Shown here: positions 7,239 through 13,579 of the stretch, piece by piece
How the letters are laid out: the number at the start of each line of letters is the position of its first letter
Position numbering within the stretch: the first letter of the stretch is position 1
NCBI GenBank assembly: GCA_021796155.1
Contig: JAJYOO010000021.1
Coordinates: 1-15,597 of the forward strand
Direction: 5' to 3'
DNA: 15,597 nt
From: Chloroflexota bacterium
GTDB taxonomy: Bacteria > Chloroflexota > Anaerolineae > Anaerolineales > Villigracilaceae
Made by a program: the position numbers and the translations under genes
Notes under the pieces: model-generated
What the model was told of the DNA's origin: nothing
What the model saw: the letters and a program-made list of their open reading frames with translations, nothing else
Databases searched by the model: none

Positions 7239-8855
7239 TTAGAACCTTTGCGTTGATGGTATAAAGCTTCGGACGCGTGAGTGGAACGACTCAAGCTTTC
7301 CATTGGCCTCTCCGACCTCTGTGGGCGGTTGTTTGCGAAGCCAGTCCTCTATTGCGCCAAGAAATCGAACGGCAATAATGTATTTCTTAGGTAGGCCATT
7401 GTGTGTTTCAGTAATCTGGTTTAGCCCCTCGGCAATAGAAGCCAGTAATGTCGAGCGTGCATAAGCCAATGCGTCTTCTCTAATCTTGACGGACTTGGCC
7501 TCAGCCTTGGATTTCATCTGAGAAATGTCTTGGTCCATAAAGGATTTCCAATTTTCGATTTGTTGATTTAAGACCTGTGCTGCATTTTCGTTATCGAAAT
7601 GGAAATTAACTATACGCGCTGTAAATAGGTGAATCCCATTTGCTTTTAATATCGGATAGATGCTATGTCTTATGCTCGCGCCAATGAGGTCGAGCGCGTT
7701 TATATCCTGTTCGTCTTTTGCTGGTCTCCATAATTCATCCAGTGAACGCCTTGAAAGCTCCTTGCGAGCAGCTTCTTGGACTGTGGCAAGCGCCCATTGA
7801 TCCCAGCGAATAATGGGATCTGTCTCTTTGCCTTCAAATGAATGCATCACTCCTTGGACACTTAATGCCGCAGTTATCCGACCGCGGGAATAGCGGTAAC
7901 TTCCTGCGTTTCGATCCGGTTTCTGAGCACCCCGCAGAAGGGTGTTCTTCAAACGCATTGCGTGATACTCTTCATCCTTCCAATCTTCCTTATCTATTCC
8001 AAATACCGCCAAAAGTAATGCCTGATAGGGTATCCCATCTTGTGAAATTGCATCAATGAACGATGCGCGAATCTGCGTTCTCAAATCAACAATTTCGTAA
8101 GGACGTTCGTATGGTCGGGTATACACCAAGCCTGGCCCCTCCACGCGCGAAAATCGTGTTCCTGCTGTGATGCCAACAGCCTGATTCGAATGTGTCCAAA
8201 TGACGCCAGGTAAACCAAATGTCTTGAACGCGTCGCCGGGAATGCGCTCCTCTATTATCCGGCCCGCGTGGTCCTTGACAACCCAAACCGGAAATTGCAA
8301 TCCCCACAAATACCAAGCCAACATTTTGAACCGCTGAATCGACTCATTAAAATTATCTGGGTCAGATGCTGGCAGGATCACAAGCGCGAGGCGATATAAC
8401 CAGTAATAGAATACGAAAAACAGAGTTCCTGAGATAAAGAATATACCCAACCAAGAACCGATCAGCCATCCAATCAATAGTATAGTAATATGTCCTAATG
8501 CAGTATATATTCCCCTTTGCCTGCTTCTTTTATCTGCTGTGAAGAGGATAAGTACACTAACACATGCGTAGACCTCGACCCAACGGAGGATAGGGTGGGA
8601 AAAATAAAAAATTGTCAGTAAAGTAATCTGCATTATAAGGGAGAATATCAATAGGTAGATAGAACGACCAAAAGAACTTACCCACAATGACAGACTCTCT
8701 TTGTTAGTTTCCCTTGATTGTGGCTTTAGGTTTTTATGCAACAATCTCAACAGCATTAGTAGGTTAAAATATAATAATCCTGCTAGTGCTATCCACGGCA
8801 GGGATTTATCCATAAATGTGTTCAACGTTGTAATAATCTTTCCAATCGTTTCCAT
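7239..8855 (-). CDS. SPFH/band-7-like polytopic membrane protein A
   Basis: First gene of the minus-strand operon, 538 residues. Unlike its three paralogues it has a longer membrane part, with about four or five hydrophobic segments (roughly 18-39, 63-86, 93-108, 120-140, 141-161). The SPFH-like core follows: FGLPGVIWTHSNQAVGITAG (213-232), FSRVEGPGLVY (235-245), ERPYEIVDLRTQ (250-261) and SQDGIPYQALLLAVFGI (271-287). The second signature is NGIHLFTARIVNFHF (406-420), leading to W436 (IENW). A Lys/Glu-rich helix (about 445-465, KSKAEAKSVKIRED) is typical of the region after an SPFH domain. FSRV.GPG is shared with protein B. The ATG at 8855 is preceded by AAGGGAG ten bases upstream and by a strong promoter at 8915-8944. 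Role unknown; membrane scaffold by analogy. Confidence 0.83.
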   Translation of the reverse strand: METIGKIITTLNTFMDKSLPWIALAGLLYFNLLMLLRLLHKNLKPQSRETNKESLSLWVSSFGRSIYLLIFSLIMQITLLTIFYFSHPILRWVEVYACVSVLILFTADKRSRQRGIYTALGHITILLIGWLIGSWLGIFFISGTLFFVFYYWLYRLALVILPASDPDNFNESIQRFKMLAWYLWGLQFPVWVVKDHAGRIIEERIPGDAFKTFGLPGVIWTHSNQAVGITAGTRFSRVEGPGLVYTRPYERPYEIVDLRTQIRASFIDAISQDGIPYQALLLAVFGIDKEDWKDEEYHAMRLKNTLLRGAQKPDRNAGSYRYSRGRITAALSVQGVMHSFEGKETDPIIRWDQWALATVQEAARKELSRRSLDELWRPAKDEQDINALDLIGASIRHSIYPILKANGIHLFTARIVNFHFDNENAAQVLNQQIENWKSFMDQDISQMKSKAEAKSVKIREDALAYARSTLLASIAEGLNQITETHNGLPKKYIIAVRFLGAIEDWLRKQPPTEVGEANGKLESFHSRVRSFIPSTQRF

Positions 8856-8914
8856 TTTTATAATGCTCCCTTCGACAAGCGAAACGACCCCATACTACCT
8901 AATAAGGCGGCTTT

Positions 8915-8944
8915 AGTATATTCGTTTGGAAATTGATTTGTCAA
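8915..8944 (-). promoter_or_regulatory. Sigma-70-type promoter of the SPFH operon
   Basis: On the minus strand a perfect TTGACA (8944-8939), an 18-base spacer and TATACT (8920-8915) lie upstream of the gene at 8855. The expected start near 8908 gives a leader of about 53 bases. Hexamers and spacing are identical to those of the promoter at 4060-4089. The -35 box lies only seven bases from the divergent PHP start codon. Confidence 0.7.
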
Positions 8945-8951
8945 GTAATAT

Positions 8952-9644
8952 ATGCCACAATTTGCCCCATTTCTTTCTGTTGAGTTTCATTGTCATACCT
9001 CCTTTTCCAAGGACTCCCTTACCCGCCCGGCGGATTTGGTTGCGGCGTGCCAACAAAAGGGGATTGACCGCGTCATCGTCACAGATCACAACACAATTGC
9101 CGGGGCACGGACGGCGCAGAAAATTGACCCTGAACGAGTGATTATCGGCGAGGAAATCATGACGACGCGCGGAGAAATTCTGGCCGCGTTCGTGACGGAG
9201 GAGATTCCGGCGAAGCTCTCGCCGAAGGAAACGATTCAGCGTTTGCGTGATCAAAACGCGTTCATCAGCGTTTCGCATCCGTTCGATGAGTGGCGAAGTG
9301 GTGGGTGGAAAGAAGAAGATTTGCTGGAAATTATCCCGTTCGTGGATGCAATTGAAGTTTACAACTCGCGATGTATGCGTCCGGTGTTCAACCAACGCGC
9401 GGCGGAGTTTGCAAAGAAACACAACTTGGCGGGAACTGTTGGCTCGGACGCGCACGCGGCGTTCGAGTTGGGTCGGAGCCTGGTTTTGCTGGAGCCGTTC
9501 GAGGGTCCGGATGGGGTGCGGAAGGTCATCCGTGATGCTAAATTCCAAACACGATGGTCACCGCCGTGGGTGCATCTCACGTCGCGTTACGCGAGCATCC
9601 GAAAAAGATTTAATTTCCGTCTTGACATGCCCAAACGGCCATGA
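8952..9644 (+). CDS. PHP-domain metal-dependent phosphoesterase
   Basis: A 230-residue protein of the PHP (polymerase and histidinol phosphatase) superfamily, of the small stand-alone kind related to RNase AM/TrpH (YciV). Visible metal-site motifs are EFHCHTSFSKDS (11-22; H13, H15), VTDHNTIAGA (43-52; D45, H46), GEEIMTTRGEI (66-76; E67), SVSHPFDEW (106-114; H109) and GSDAHAAFELG (164-174; D166, H168). All the expected ligands are present, so it is probably active, cytoplasmic, and hydrolyses a phosphoester such as a nucleotide or short RNA; the exact substrate cannot be told. The start is fixed by an in-frame TAA six bases upstream. There is no Shine-Dalgarno sequence and no obvious plus-strand promoter in the divergent gap. 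The C-terminal 30 residues are basic. The cold-shock promoter overlaps its last codons. Confidence 0.88.
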   Translation: MPQFAPFLSVEFHCHTSFSKDSLTRPADLVAACQQKGIDRVIVTDHNTIAGARTAQKIDPERVIIGEEIMTTRGEILAAFVTEEIPAKLSPKETIQRLRDQNAFISVSHPFDEWRSGGWKEEDLLEIIPFVDAIEVYNSRCMRPVFNQRAAEFAKKHNLAGTVGSDAHAAFELGRSLVLLEPFEGPDGVRKVIRDAKFQTRWSPPWVHLTSRYASIRKRFNFRLDMPKRP

Positions 9645-9648
9645 TAAT
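9622..9648 (+). promoter_or_regulatory. Promoter of the cold-shock gene
   Basis: TTGACA (9622-9627) is followed by GATAAT (9643-9648), a 15-base spacer; TAATCT (9645-9650) with a 17-base spacer is an alternative -10. It lies over the stop of the PHP gene and gives a leader of about 50 bases. Confidence 0.5.
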
Positions 9649-9660
9649 CTTGCGCCACTC

Positions 9661-9676
9661 TCCGGAATCATCCGGG
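9661..9676 (+). promoter_or_regulatory. Small hairpin in the cold-shock mRNA leader
   Basis: CCGGA (9662-9666), a four-base loop and TCCGG (9671-9675) form a compact stem just after the predicted transcription start, followed by an A/T-rich stretch and the Shine-Dalgarno AGGAG (9693-9697). A 5' stem in a cspA-type leader could stabilise the message or respond to temperature; that role is inferred. Confidence 0.4.
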
Positions 9677-9706
9677 ATAAAAATTTTTTAGCAGGAGAAA
9701 AGTAAG

Positions 9707-9919
9707 ATGTCAGAACGTTATACCGGCACCGTCAAGTGGTTCAATGCCACCAAAGGCTATGGCTTCATTGGCCGTGATGGCGGAGAAGATGTGTTTGTTC
9801 ATTATTCCGCTTTGCAGATGGAAGGCTATCGTAAGCTCGAGCCTGAGCAGAAGGTGGAATTCTCCATCGAGGAAGGACCGAAAGGTTTGCAGGCTGCCAA
9901 CGTGGTGGTGATTTCGTAA
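9707..9919 (+). CDS. csp: Cold-shock protein, CspA family
   Basis: A 70-residue single cold-shock domain, the normal length for the family. RNP1 is KGYGFIG (16-22) and RNP2 is DVFVHY (28-33), with the N-terminal [12 protein letters not shown] block (6-17) also typical. It binds single-stranded RNA and DNA as a chaperone in the cytoplasm. AGGAG nine bases before the ATG is a strong ribosome-binding site. It has its own promoter and terminator, so it is a monocistronic unit unrelated to its neighbours. The paralogue (cspA, cspB, etc.) cannot be told. Confidence 0.97.
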   Translation: MSERYTGTVKWFNATKGYGFIGRDGGEDVFVHYSALQMEGYRKLEPEQKVEFSIEEGPKGLQAANVVVIS

Positions 9920-9946
9920 GACGTATTTTTTTGTTTTGCGAACAAC

Positions 9947-9982
9947 GAACAGTGGCGCTGAGAGGCGTCACTGTTTTTTTTT
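9947..9982 (+). terminator. Rho-independent terminator of the cold-shock gene
   Basis: ACAGTGGCGC (9949-9958) pairs with GCGTCACTGT (9965-9974) over a six-base loop, one G-T wobble in ten pairs, followed by nine consecutive T. A textbook terminator. Confidence 0.93.
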
Positions 9983-10014
9983 GTAGGGGAGTTTCAATGA
10001 AATCTTTCTATTCT

Positions 10015-10070
10015 GTAACTTTTACGTCATGGTTTTCGCCTATAATTATTTTACGGCTCGTAACTTTTAC
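10015..10070 (+). promoter_or_regulatory. Promoter region of the electron-transfer operon with flanking direct repeats
   Basis: A perfect TATAAT (10041-10046) lies 57 bases before the ferredoxin ATG, with no good -35 hexamer at the usual distance, as is common for activator-dependent promoters. Two identical copies of GTAACTTTTAC (10015-10025 and 10060-10070, 45 bases apart) flank the -10 box. Each copy is itself partly symmetric (GTAA/TTAC). I infer binding sites of a regulator, one upstream and one downstream of the transcription start; the regulator is not identified. Confidence 0.5.
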
Positions 10071-10102
10071 TGGGATTCTGCGACGCGTCATGAAAGGGTA
10101 TT

Positions 10103-10369
10103 ATGGCATTCAAGGAACTGTTTGGCGCAAGCTCAACACGCCGCGAAGTTTTGACAAGCGGCCATGTCGTTCCCGACCCGGCCAGATGCGTTCAATGCGG
10201 CATCTGTTCCTACAATTGTCCAATCGGGATTGATGTTCGCTCTCACGTGTGGCGCGGCGAATCCATCGTCCACAGTGAATGTTTGACATGCGGCGAATGC
10301 GTGGCGCGTTGTCCGCGCGGCGTGTTGCGATTCGAGCAGACGGACCTGTTTGCGAAGGCGGGAAAATGA
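10103..10369 (+). CDS. 2x[4Fe-4S] ferredoxin-like protein
   Basis: An 88-residue protein with two complete CxxCxxCxxxCP motifs: C29-C32-C35-C39-P and C60-C63-C66-C70-P. It should bind two [4Fe-4S] clusters and pass electrons in the cytoplasm. There is no signal peptide. The start ATG has AAAGG (10093-10097) in front. Its TGA overlaps the ATG of the flavoprotein gene as ATGA, so the two are translationally coupled and probably form one complex, the iron-sulfur subunit taking or giving one electron at a time while the FAD subunit handles NAD(P)H. The 22-residue spacing between the clusters (HVWRGESI) resembles the small iron-sulfur domains of heterodisulfide-reductase or glutamate-synthase-type enzymes, but this is weak. 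Confidence 0.9.
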   Translation: MAFKELFGASSTRREVLTSGHVVPDPARCVQCGICSYNCPIGIDVRSHVWRGESIVHSECLTCGECVARCPRGVLRFEQTDLFAKAGK

Positions 10370-11673
10370 AATACGTCATCGTTGGAAGCGGTGTTTGCGG
10401 CATCGCCGCCATCGAAGGAATCCGATCCGTGGATTCAACCGGCGAGATCAATTTGATCGGCGACGATCCGCACGGCTTTTATTCGCGTCCCGGGCTGGCT
10501 TATTATCTGACAGGTGAAGTGCCCGATAAGCAACTCTTTCCGCAAATGTCGGATCATTTCCGGGAACTTCGTTTTCGATATTTCAAAGGAAATGTGACAC
10601 GCTTCATCCCGTCGGCGCATCGCGTGGATTTTCAAAACGGCTCATCCCTGATGTATGACCGGCTCCTGCTTGCTGTGGGCGCACGCGCCACTCCGCTGAC
10701 GGTTCCCGGCGCACAGTTGCCCGGCGTGGTAAAACTCGATCATCTCGACGACGCCCGCCAGATCATGAAGACGGCGCGACGCGGCAAGACGGCGGTCGTC
10801 GTCGGCGGCGGGATCACCGCGCTCGAAATCGTTGAGGGATTGATCGCGCGCGGCGTGAAGGTCAATTATCTTTTGCGCGGTGACCGATATTGGAGCAATG
10901 TGCTGGACGCCCACGAATCGAAAATCGTCGAGGAACGATTGAAAGAGGAGGGCGTTCAGATTCATTATCATGCGGAAGTTGTTGAAATCCAGGGAAAGAA
11001 ACATGTTCAGCAAATCCGCTTATTGGACGGGCGGATTCTCCGCTGCGACATCGTCGCGTACGCGATTGGCATCCAGCCGCGAATCGACTTGGCGCGCGCG
11101 GCCAGCCTCGCCGTGGATCGAGGCGTTCTCGTCAATCAATTTATGCAGACCAACGTCGCCGACGTTTTCGCCGCAGGCGATGTAGCACAGGTCTACGATC
11201 CGCGCGTGGGGCGTTCGATCCTCGACAGTTTGTGGGGACCGGCGCGCGATCAAGGTTATATTGCCGGTCTGAATATGGCTGGCAAACAGAAAGCTTATAT
11301 CAAAACGATTCCGTTCAACGTTACGCGGCTGGCCGGTTTGACGACGACGATTATCGGCGCAGTGGGCGGCGGGCGCGATGAAGATTTGGTCGGCATTGCG
11401 CGCGGCGACAGCGAAACGTGGCGTGACCTTCCACATGCGATGGTCGCCCAGAGTGGCTTCGACGTCAATCACATGCGCCTATTGATCGGCGAAAAGAATT
11501 TGCTGGGTGCGATCCTGATGGGCGACCAGAAGCTTTCCCTGCCGCTCGAAAAAATGATCGAGGGCGAAGCGGATATTTCACAAATCCGCTCCGAATTGCT
11601 CTCGCCCAATGCGCCCGTCGCTGATATTATCTCGAACTACTGGTTAAGTTGGAGCAAACAACGCGCAACATAA
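10366..11673 (+). CDS. FAD/NAD(P)-dependent pyridine nucleotide oxidoreductase
   Basis: A 435-residue flavoprotein of the pyridine nucleotide-disulfide oxidoreductase class I/II fold (NirB-, rubredoxin-reductase- and NADH-oxidase-like). The first Rossmann motif is VIVGSGVCGIAAIE (4-17) for FAD, with FYSRPGLAYYLTG (38-50). The second, VVVGGGITALEIVEGL (144-159), is for NAD(P)H. The FAD-binding ADVFAAGDVAQV (265-276) follows. I see no redox-active CxxxxC pair, so it is not a disulfide reductase. A C-terminal extension (about 310-435) resembles the third domain of the family. The start at 10366 is chosen over longer in-frame options because the FAD motif begins there at residue 4 and the ATG overlaps the ferredoxin stop. 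It probably exchanges electrons between NAD(P)H and the ferredoxin or membrane haem protein encoded next door. Confidence 0.92.
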   Translation: MKYVIVGSGVCGIAAIEGIRSVDSTGEINLIGDDPHGFYSRPGLAYYLTGEVPDKQLFPQMSDHFRELRFRYFKGNVTRFIPSAHRVDFQNGSSLMYDRLLLAVGARATPLTVPGAQLPGVVKLDHLDDARQIMKTARRGKTAVVVGGGITALEIVEGLIARGVKVNYLLRGDRYWSNVLDAHESKIVEERLKEEGVQIHYHAEVVEIQGKKHVQQIRLLDGRILRCDIVAYAIGIQPRIDLARAASLAVDRGVLVNQFMQTNVADVFAAGDVAQVYDPRVGRSILDSLWGPARDQGYIAGLNMAGKQKAYIKTIPFNVTRLAGLTTTIIGAVGGGRDEDLVGIARGDSETWRDLPHAMVAQSGFDVNHMRLLIGEKNLLGAILMGDQKLSLPLEKMIEGEADISQIRSELLSPNAPVADIISNYWLSWSKQRAT

Positions 11674-11682
11674 TCAAATCAT

Positions 11683-11714
11683 GAATCTGTTTTGTCGGGA
11701 CGCACAACAGATTC
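11683..11714 (+). promoter_or_regulatory. Intercistronic hairpin
   Basis: GAATCTGTT (11683-11691) and AACAGATTC (11706-11714) are perfect nine-base inverted copies around a 14-base loop. The stem ends four bases before the GGAGG ribosome-binding site of the cytochrome b-like gene. No T-run follows, so it is not a simple terminator. It may set mRNA stability or the relative output of the cytoplasmic and membrane parts of the operon. Confidence 0.6.
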
Positions 11715-11727
11715 GCCGGAGGGCACA

Positions 11728-12282
11728 ATGCTTCGAGGTGGTCGGGAACTTTGGCTGGCTTTTTTCGCCGCCATCATCATCACCGGAATTTATGGGGCGG
11801 TTGTTTTCTTCACGCGTCAAATTCCTCCTGCTCAAGAGTTATTTGGTCACGGTATTGGCATCATCGGCTTCATCCTGATGCTGATGACCGAGACGTTGTA
11901 CAGCCTCCGCAAACGCAGCCGCAGTGCGCGTTGGGGACGCATGTCAAACTGGCTTCAATTCCATATCTTTACCGGCCTGGTCGGGCCGTACATGGTATTG
12001 CTTCACACATCATGGAAGTTCAATGGATTGGCCGGAGTCACGACGCTTTTCACGGTCATCATCGTCATCAGCGGATTCATTGGACGTTACATTTACACAC
12101 GCATCCCGCGGACCGCGGATGGACTCGAGCTCGAAAGCGGACTCTCCGCTGAAGCCTTGCGGCACGCGCGGCGTCTGATGGCGTTGTGGCATACGATCCA
12201 CATCCCAATTGGAATGGTTCTCTTTGTCGCGGCCTTCGTTCACATTGGCGGGGCGTTGTATTACGCAACGCTCTTGAGATAA
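11728..12282 (+). CDS. b-type-cytochrome-like membrane protein
   Basis: A 184-residue integral membrane protein with about five hydrophobic helices (roughly 8-29, 41-59, 77-95, 103-124, 157-180). Histidines fall in or at the ends of helices: H41, H79, H93, H155, H158 and H172. H79/H93 in helix 3 and H155 or H158/H172 in helix 5 have the spacing expected for haem b ligation, as in cytochrome b561 or ferric-reductase-type proteins; no exact family is claimed. A basic loop (RKRSRSARWGR, 61-71) should face the cytoplasm. The start at 11728 is supported by GGAGG (11718-11722); a TTG at 11692 would add 12 hydrophilic residues without a better site. Its place between a soluble flavoprotein and two exported multihaem cytochromes suggests that it carries electrons across the membrane, perhaps with quinone. 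Confidence 0.83.
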   Translation: MLRGGRELWLAFFAAIIITGIYGAVVFFTRQIPPAQELFGHGIGIIGFILMLMTETLYSLRKRSRSARWGRMSNWLQFHIFTGLVGPYMVLLHTSWKFNGLAGVTTLFTVIIVISGFIGRYIYTRIPRTADGLELESGLSAEALRHARRLMALWHTIHIPIGMVLFVAAFVHIGGALYYATLLR

Positions 12283-12297
12283 CAGAGGAAGCGGAGA

Positions 12298-13548
12298 ATG
12301 CGAAACAAACGGTTAGGCTGTTTAACCGGAACGGGAATCATTTCCACGTTGGTCACGGCGCTGGCAATTGCCGGCTTTGGCTTTGCTCAGGGCGGATCCA
12401 TGTTCAATGCCGGGGCCTTGAACGCTCAAACCAAAGCGGGTGTCGTTCTTGGAAATGTCAGCTCACATGCCGAGATTGGAAATAATTGCGGCGCCTGTCA
12501 TACCGCGCCATGGGACGCATCCGCGATGGCGGATCGCTGTGTGATTTGTCATTCCGATATCGCGGATCAAATGAAGCAGGTCGCGACGTTGCATGGTTTA
12601 CTCGCAAATAAAGGTTCCGACGTTTTAGCTTGTTACGATTGCCATCCCGAACATCGCGGTGCGACTGCCTCGCTGGTGGATATGAGCGGCCAGCAATTTC
12701 CGCACGACGCGCTCGGCTTCTCCTTGAAGGAACATCAGAGAAATTTCAATCTCGCGCCGCTGACTTGTCAGGATTGCCACGGCAGCGACATCAAAACATT
12801 CGATCAGACAACCTGCCAGAATTGTCATGGTCAGCATGATGCCAGCTTTATGCAATCACATGTGATTGCATACGGAGCGAATTGCTTAGGATGTCACACG
12901 GGTGCGAATCGTTTTGGAGAGGGATTCAATCACAACAGTTTTGCTTTCAAGTTAGATGGAAAACACGCGAGTGTCAAATGCGATCAATGCCATGCCGGAG
13001 CACAAAAGTTAACTGACTTTGTATCAGCGCCAAAAGATTGTTTTTCGTGCCATAAACAAAATGATCCACACGCTGGTCAATTTGGCACGGACTGTTCAGG
13101 CTGTCATTCGCCCGCGGCTTGGAATCAAGTCACATTCGATCATAGCAAGAGCAACTTCCCATTGACCGGTGCACATGCGAATGTGGCTTGCCAGCAATGC
13201 CATGCGAACGGACAATTCAAAGGTTTGAGCACGACTTGTGTTTCATGCCATGCGGAACCAGCTGTACATGCCGGCCAGTTTGGCACAGATTGCGCTTCAT
13301 GCCATAGCACAACGGCGTGGAGTCCGGCAACGTTCAATGGACAACAGCATACCTTCCCGTTGAATCATGGCGAACGCGGCGGGACCGTCTCTTGCGTCAC
13401 CTGTCATCCAAATAATTTCACAACATACACCTGCTATGGATGCCATGAGCATAACCAGCAGGAAATTGCAAGCAAACATCTTGAAGAAGGAATCAGCAAT
13501 TTCTCGAATTGTGTGCAATGCCATCCGACGGGACGAGAGCATGATTGA
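12298..13548 (+). CDS. Exported multihaem c-type cytochrome, 15 CxxCH
   Basis: A 416-residue protein with 15 CxxCH motifs, beginning at residues 64, 81, 112, 157, 173, 196, 228, 248, 266, 298, 314, 332, 366, 379 and 405. The N-terminus has a short basic stretch, a hydrophobic core (about 9-30) and a plausible signal peptidase site after GFA (28-30), so it acts outside the cytoplasmic membrane. Residues 60-210 form a conserved head (CHTAPW, CHPEHRG, FMQSH, CLGCH). From residue 221 it contains two three-haem modules, each starting G(K/A)H and with a distal His in a DP/AVHAGQFG segment and an FDH or similar. Extra His residues roughly match the number of haems, suggesting bis-His coordination. 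The site AGAGGAAG 8-14 bases before the ATG is good. It is probably an electron wire between the membrane b-type protein and an outside partner. Confidence 0.93.
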   Translation: MRNKRLGCLTGTGIISTLVTALAIAGFGFAQGGSMFNAGALNAQTKAGVVLGNVSSHAEIGNNCGACHTAPWDASAMADRCVICHSDIADQMKQVATLHGLLANKGSDVLACYDCHPEHRGATASLVDMSGQQFPHDALGFSLKEHQRNFNLAPLTCQDCHGSDIKTFDQTTCQNCHGQHDASFMQSHVIAYGANCLGCHTGANRFGEGFNHNSFAFKLDGKHASVKCDQCHAGAQKLTDFVSAPKDCFSCHKQNDPHAGQFGTDCSGCHSPAAWNQVTFDHSKSNFPLTGAHANVACQQCHANGQFKGLSTTCVSCHAEPAVHAGQFGTDCASCHSTTAWSPATFNGQQHTFPLNHGERGGTVSCVTCHPNNFTTYTCYGCHEHNQQEIASKHLEEGISNFSNCVQCHPTGREHD

Positions 13549-13579
13549 GTTCGCGCGGCGGGTCGAAAAAAGATGAGAG

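Noticed and set aside
8913..9548. 211-codon open frame on the minus strand
   Set aside because: Antisense to the PHP phosphoesterase, which has all metal-binding motifs in the plus frame.
10279..10365. Longer N-terminus for the FAD oxidoreductase
   Set aside because: Would overlap the ferredoxin over its second cluster motif and put the FAD-binding Gly motif about 35 residues in; the ATG at 10366 overlaps the ferredoxin stop and gives the normal family start.
11681..11878. 65-codon frame beginning at the ATG at 11681
   Set aside because: Different frame from the membrane protein, no ribosome-binding site, and its start lies in the intercistronic hairpin.
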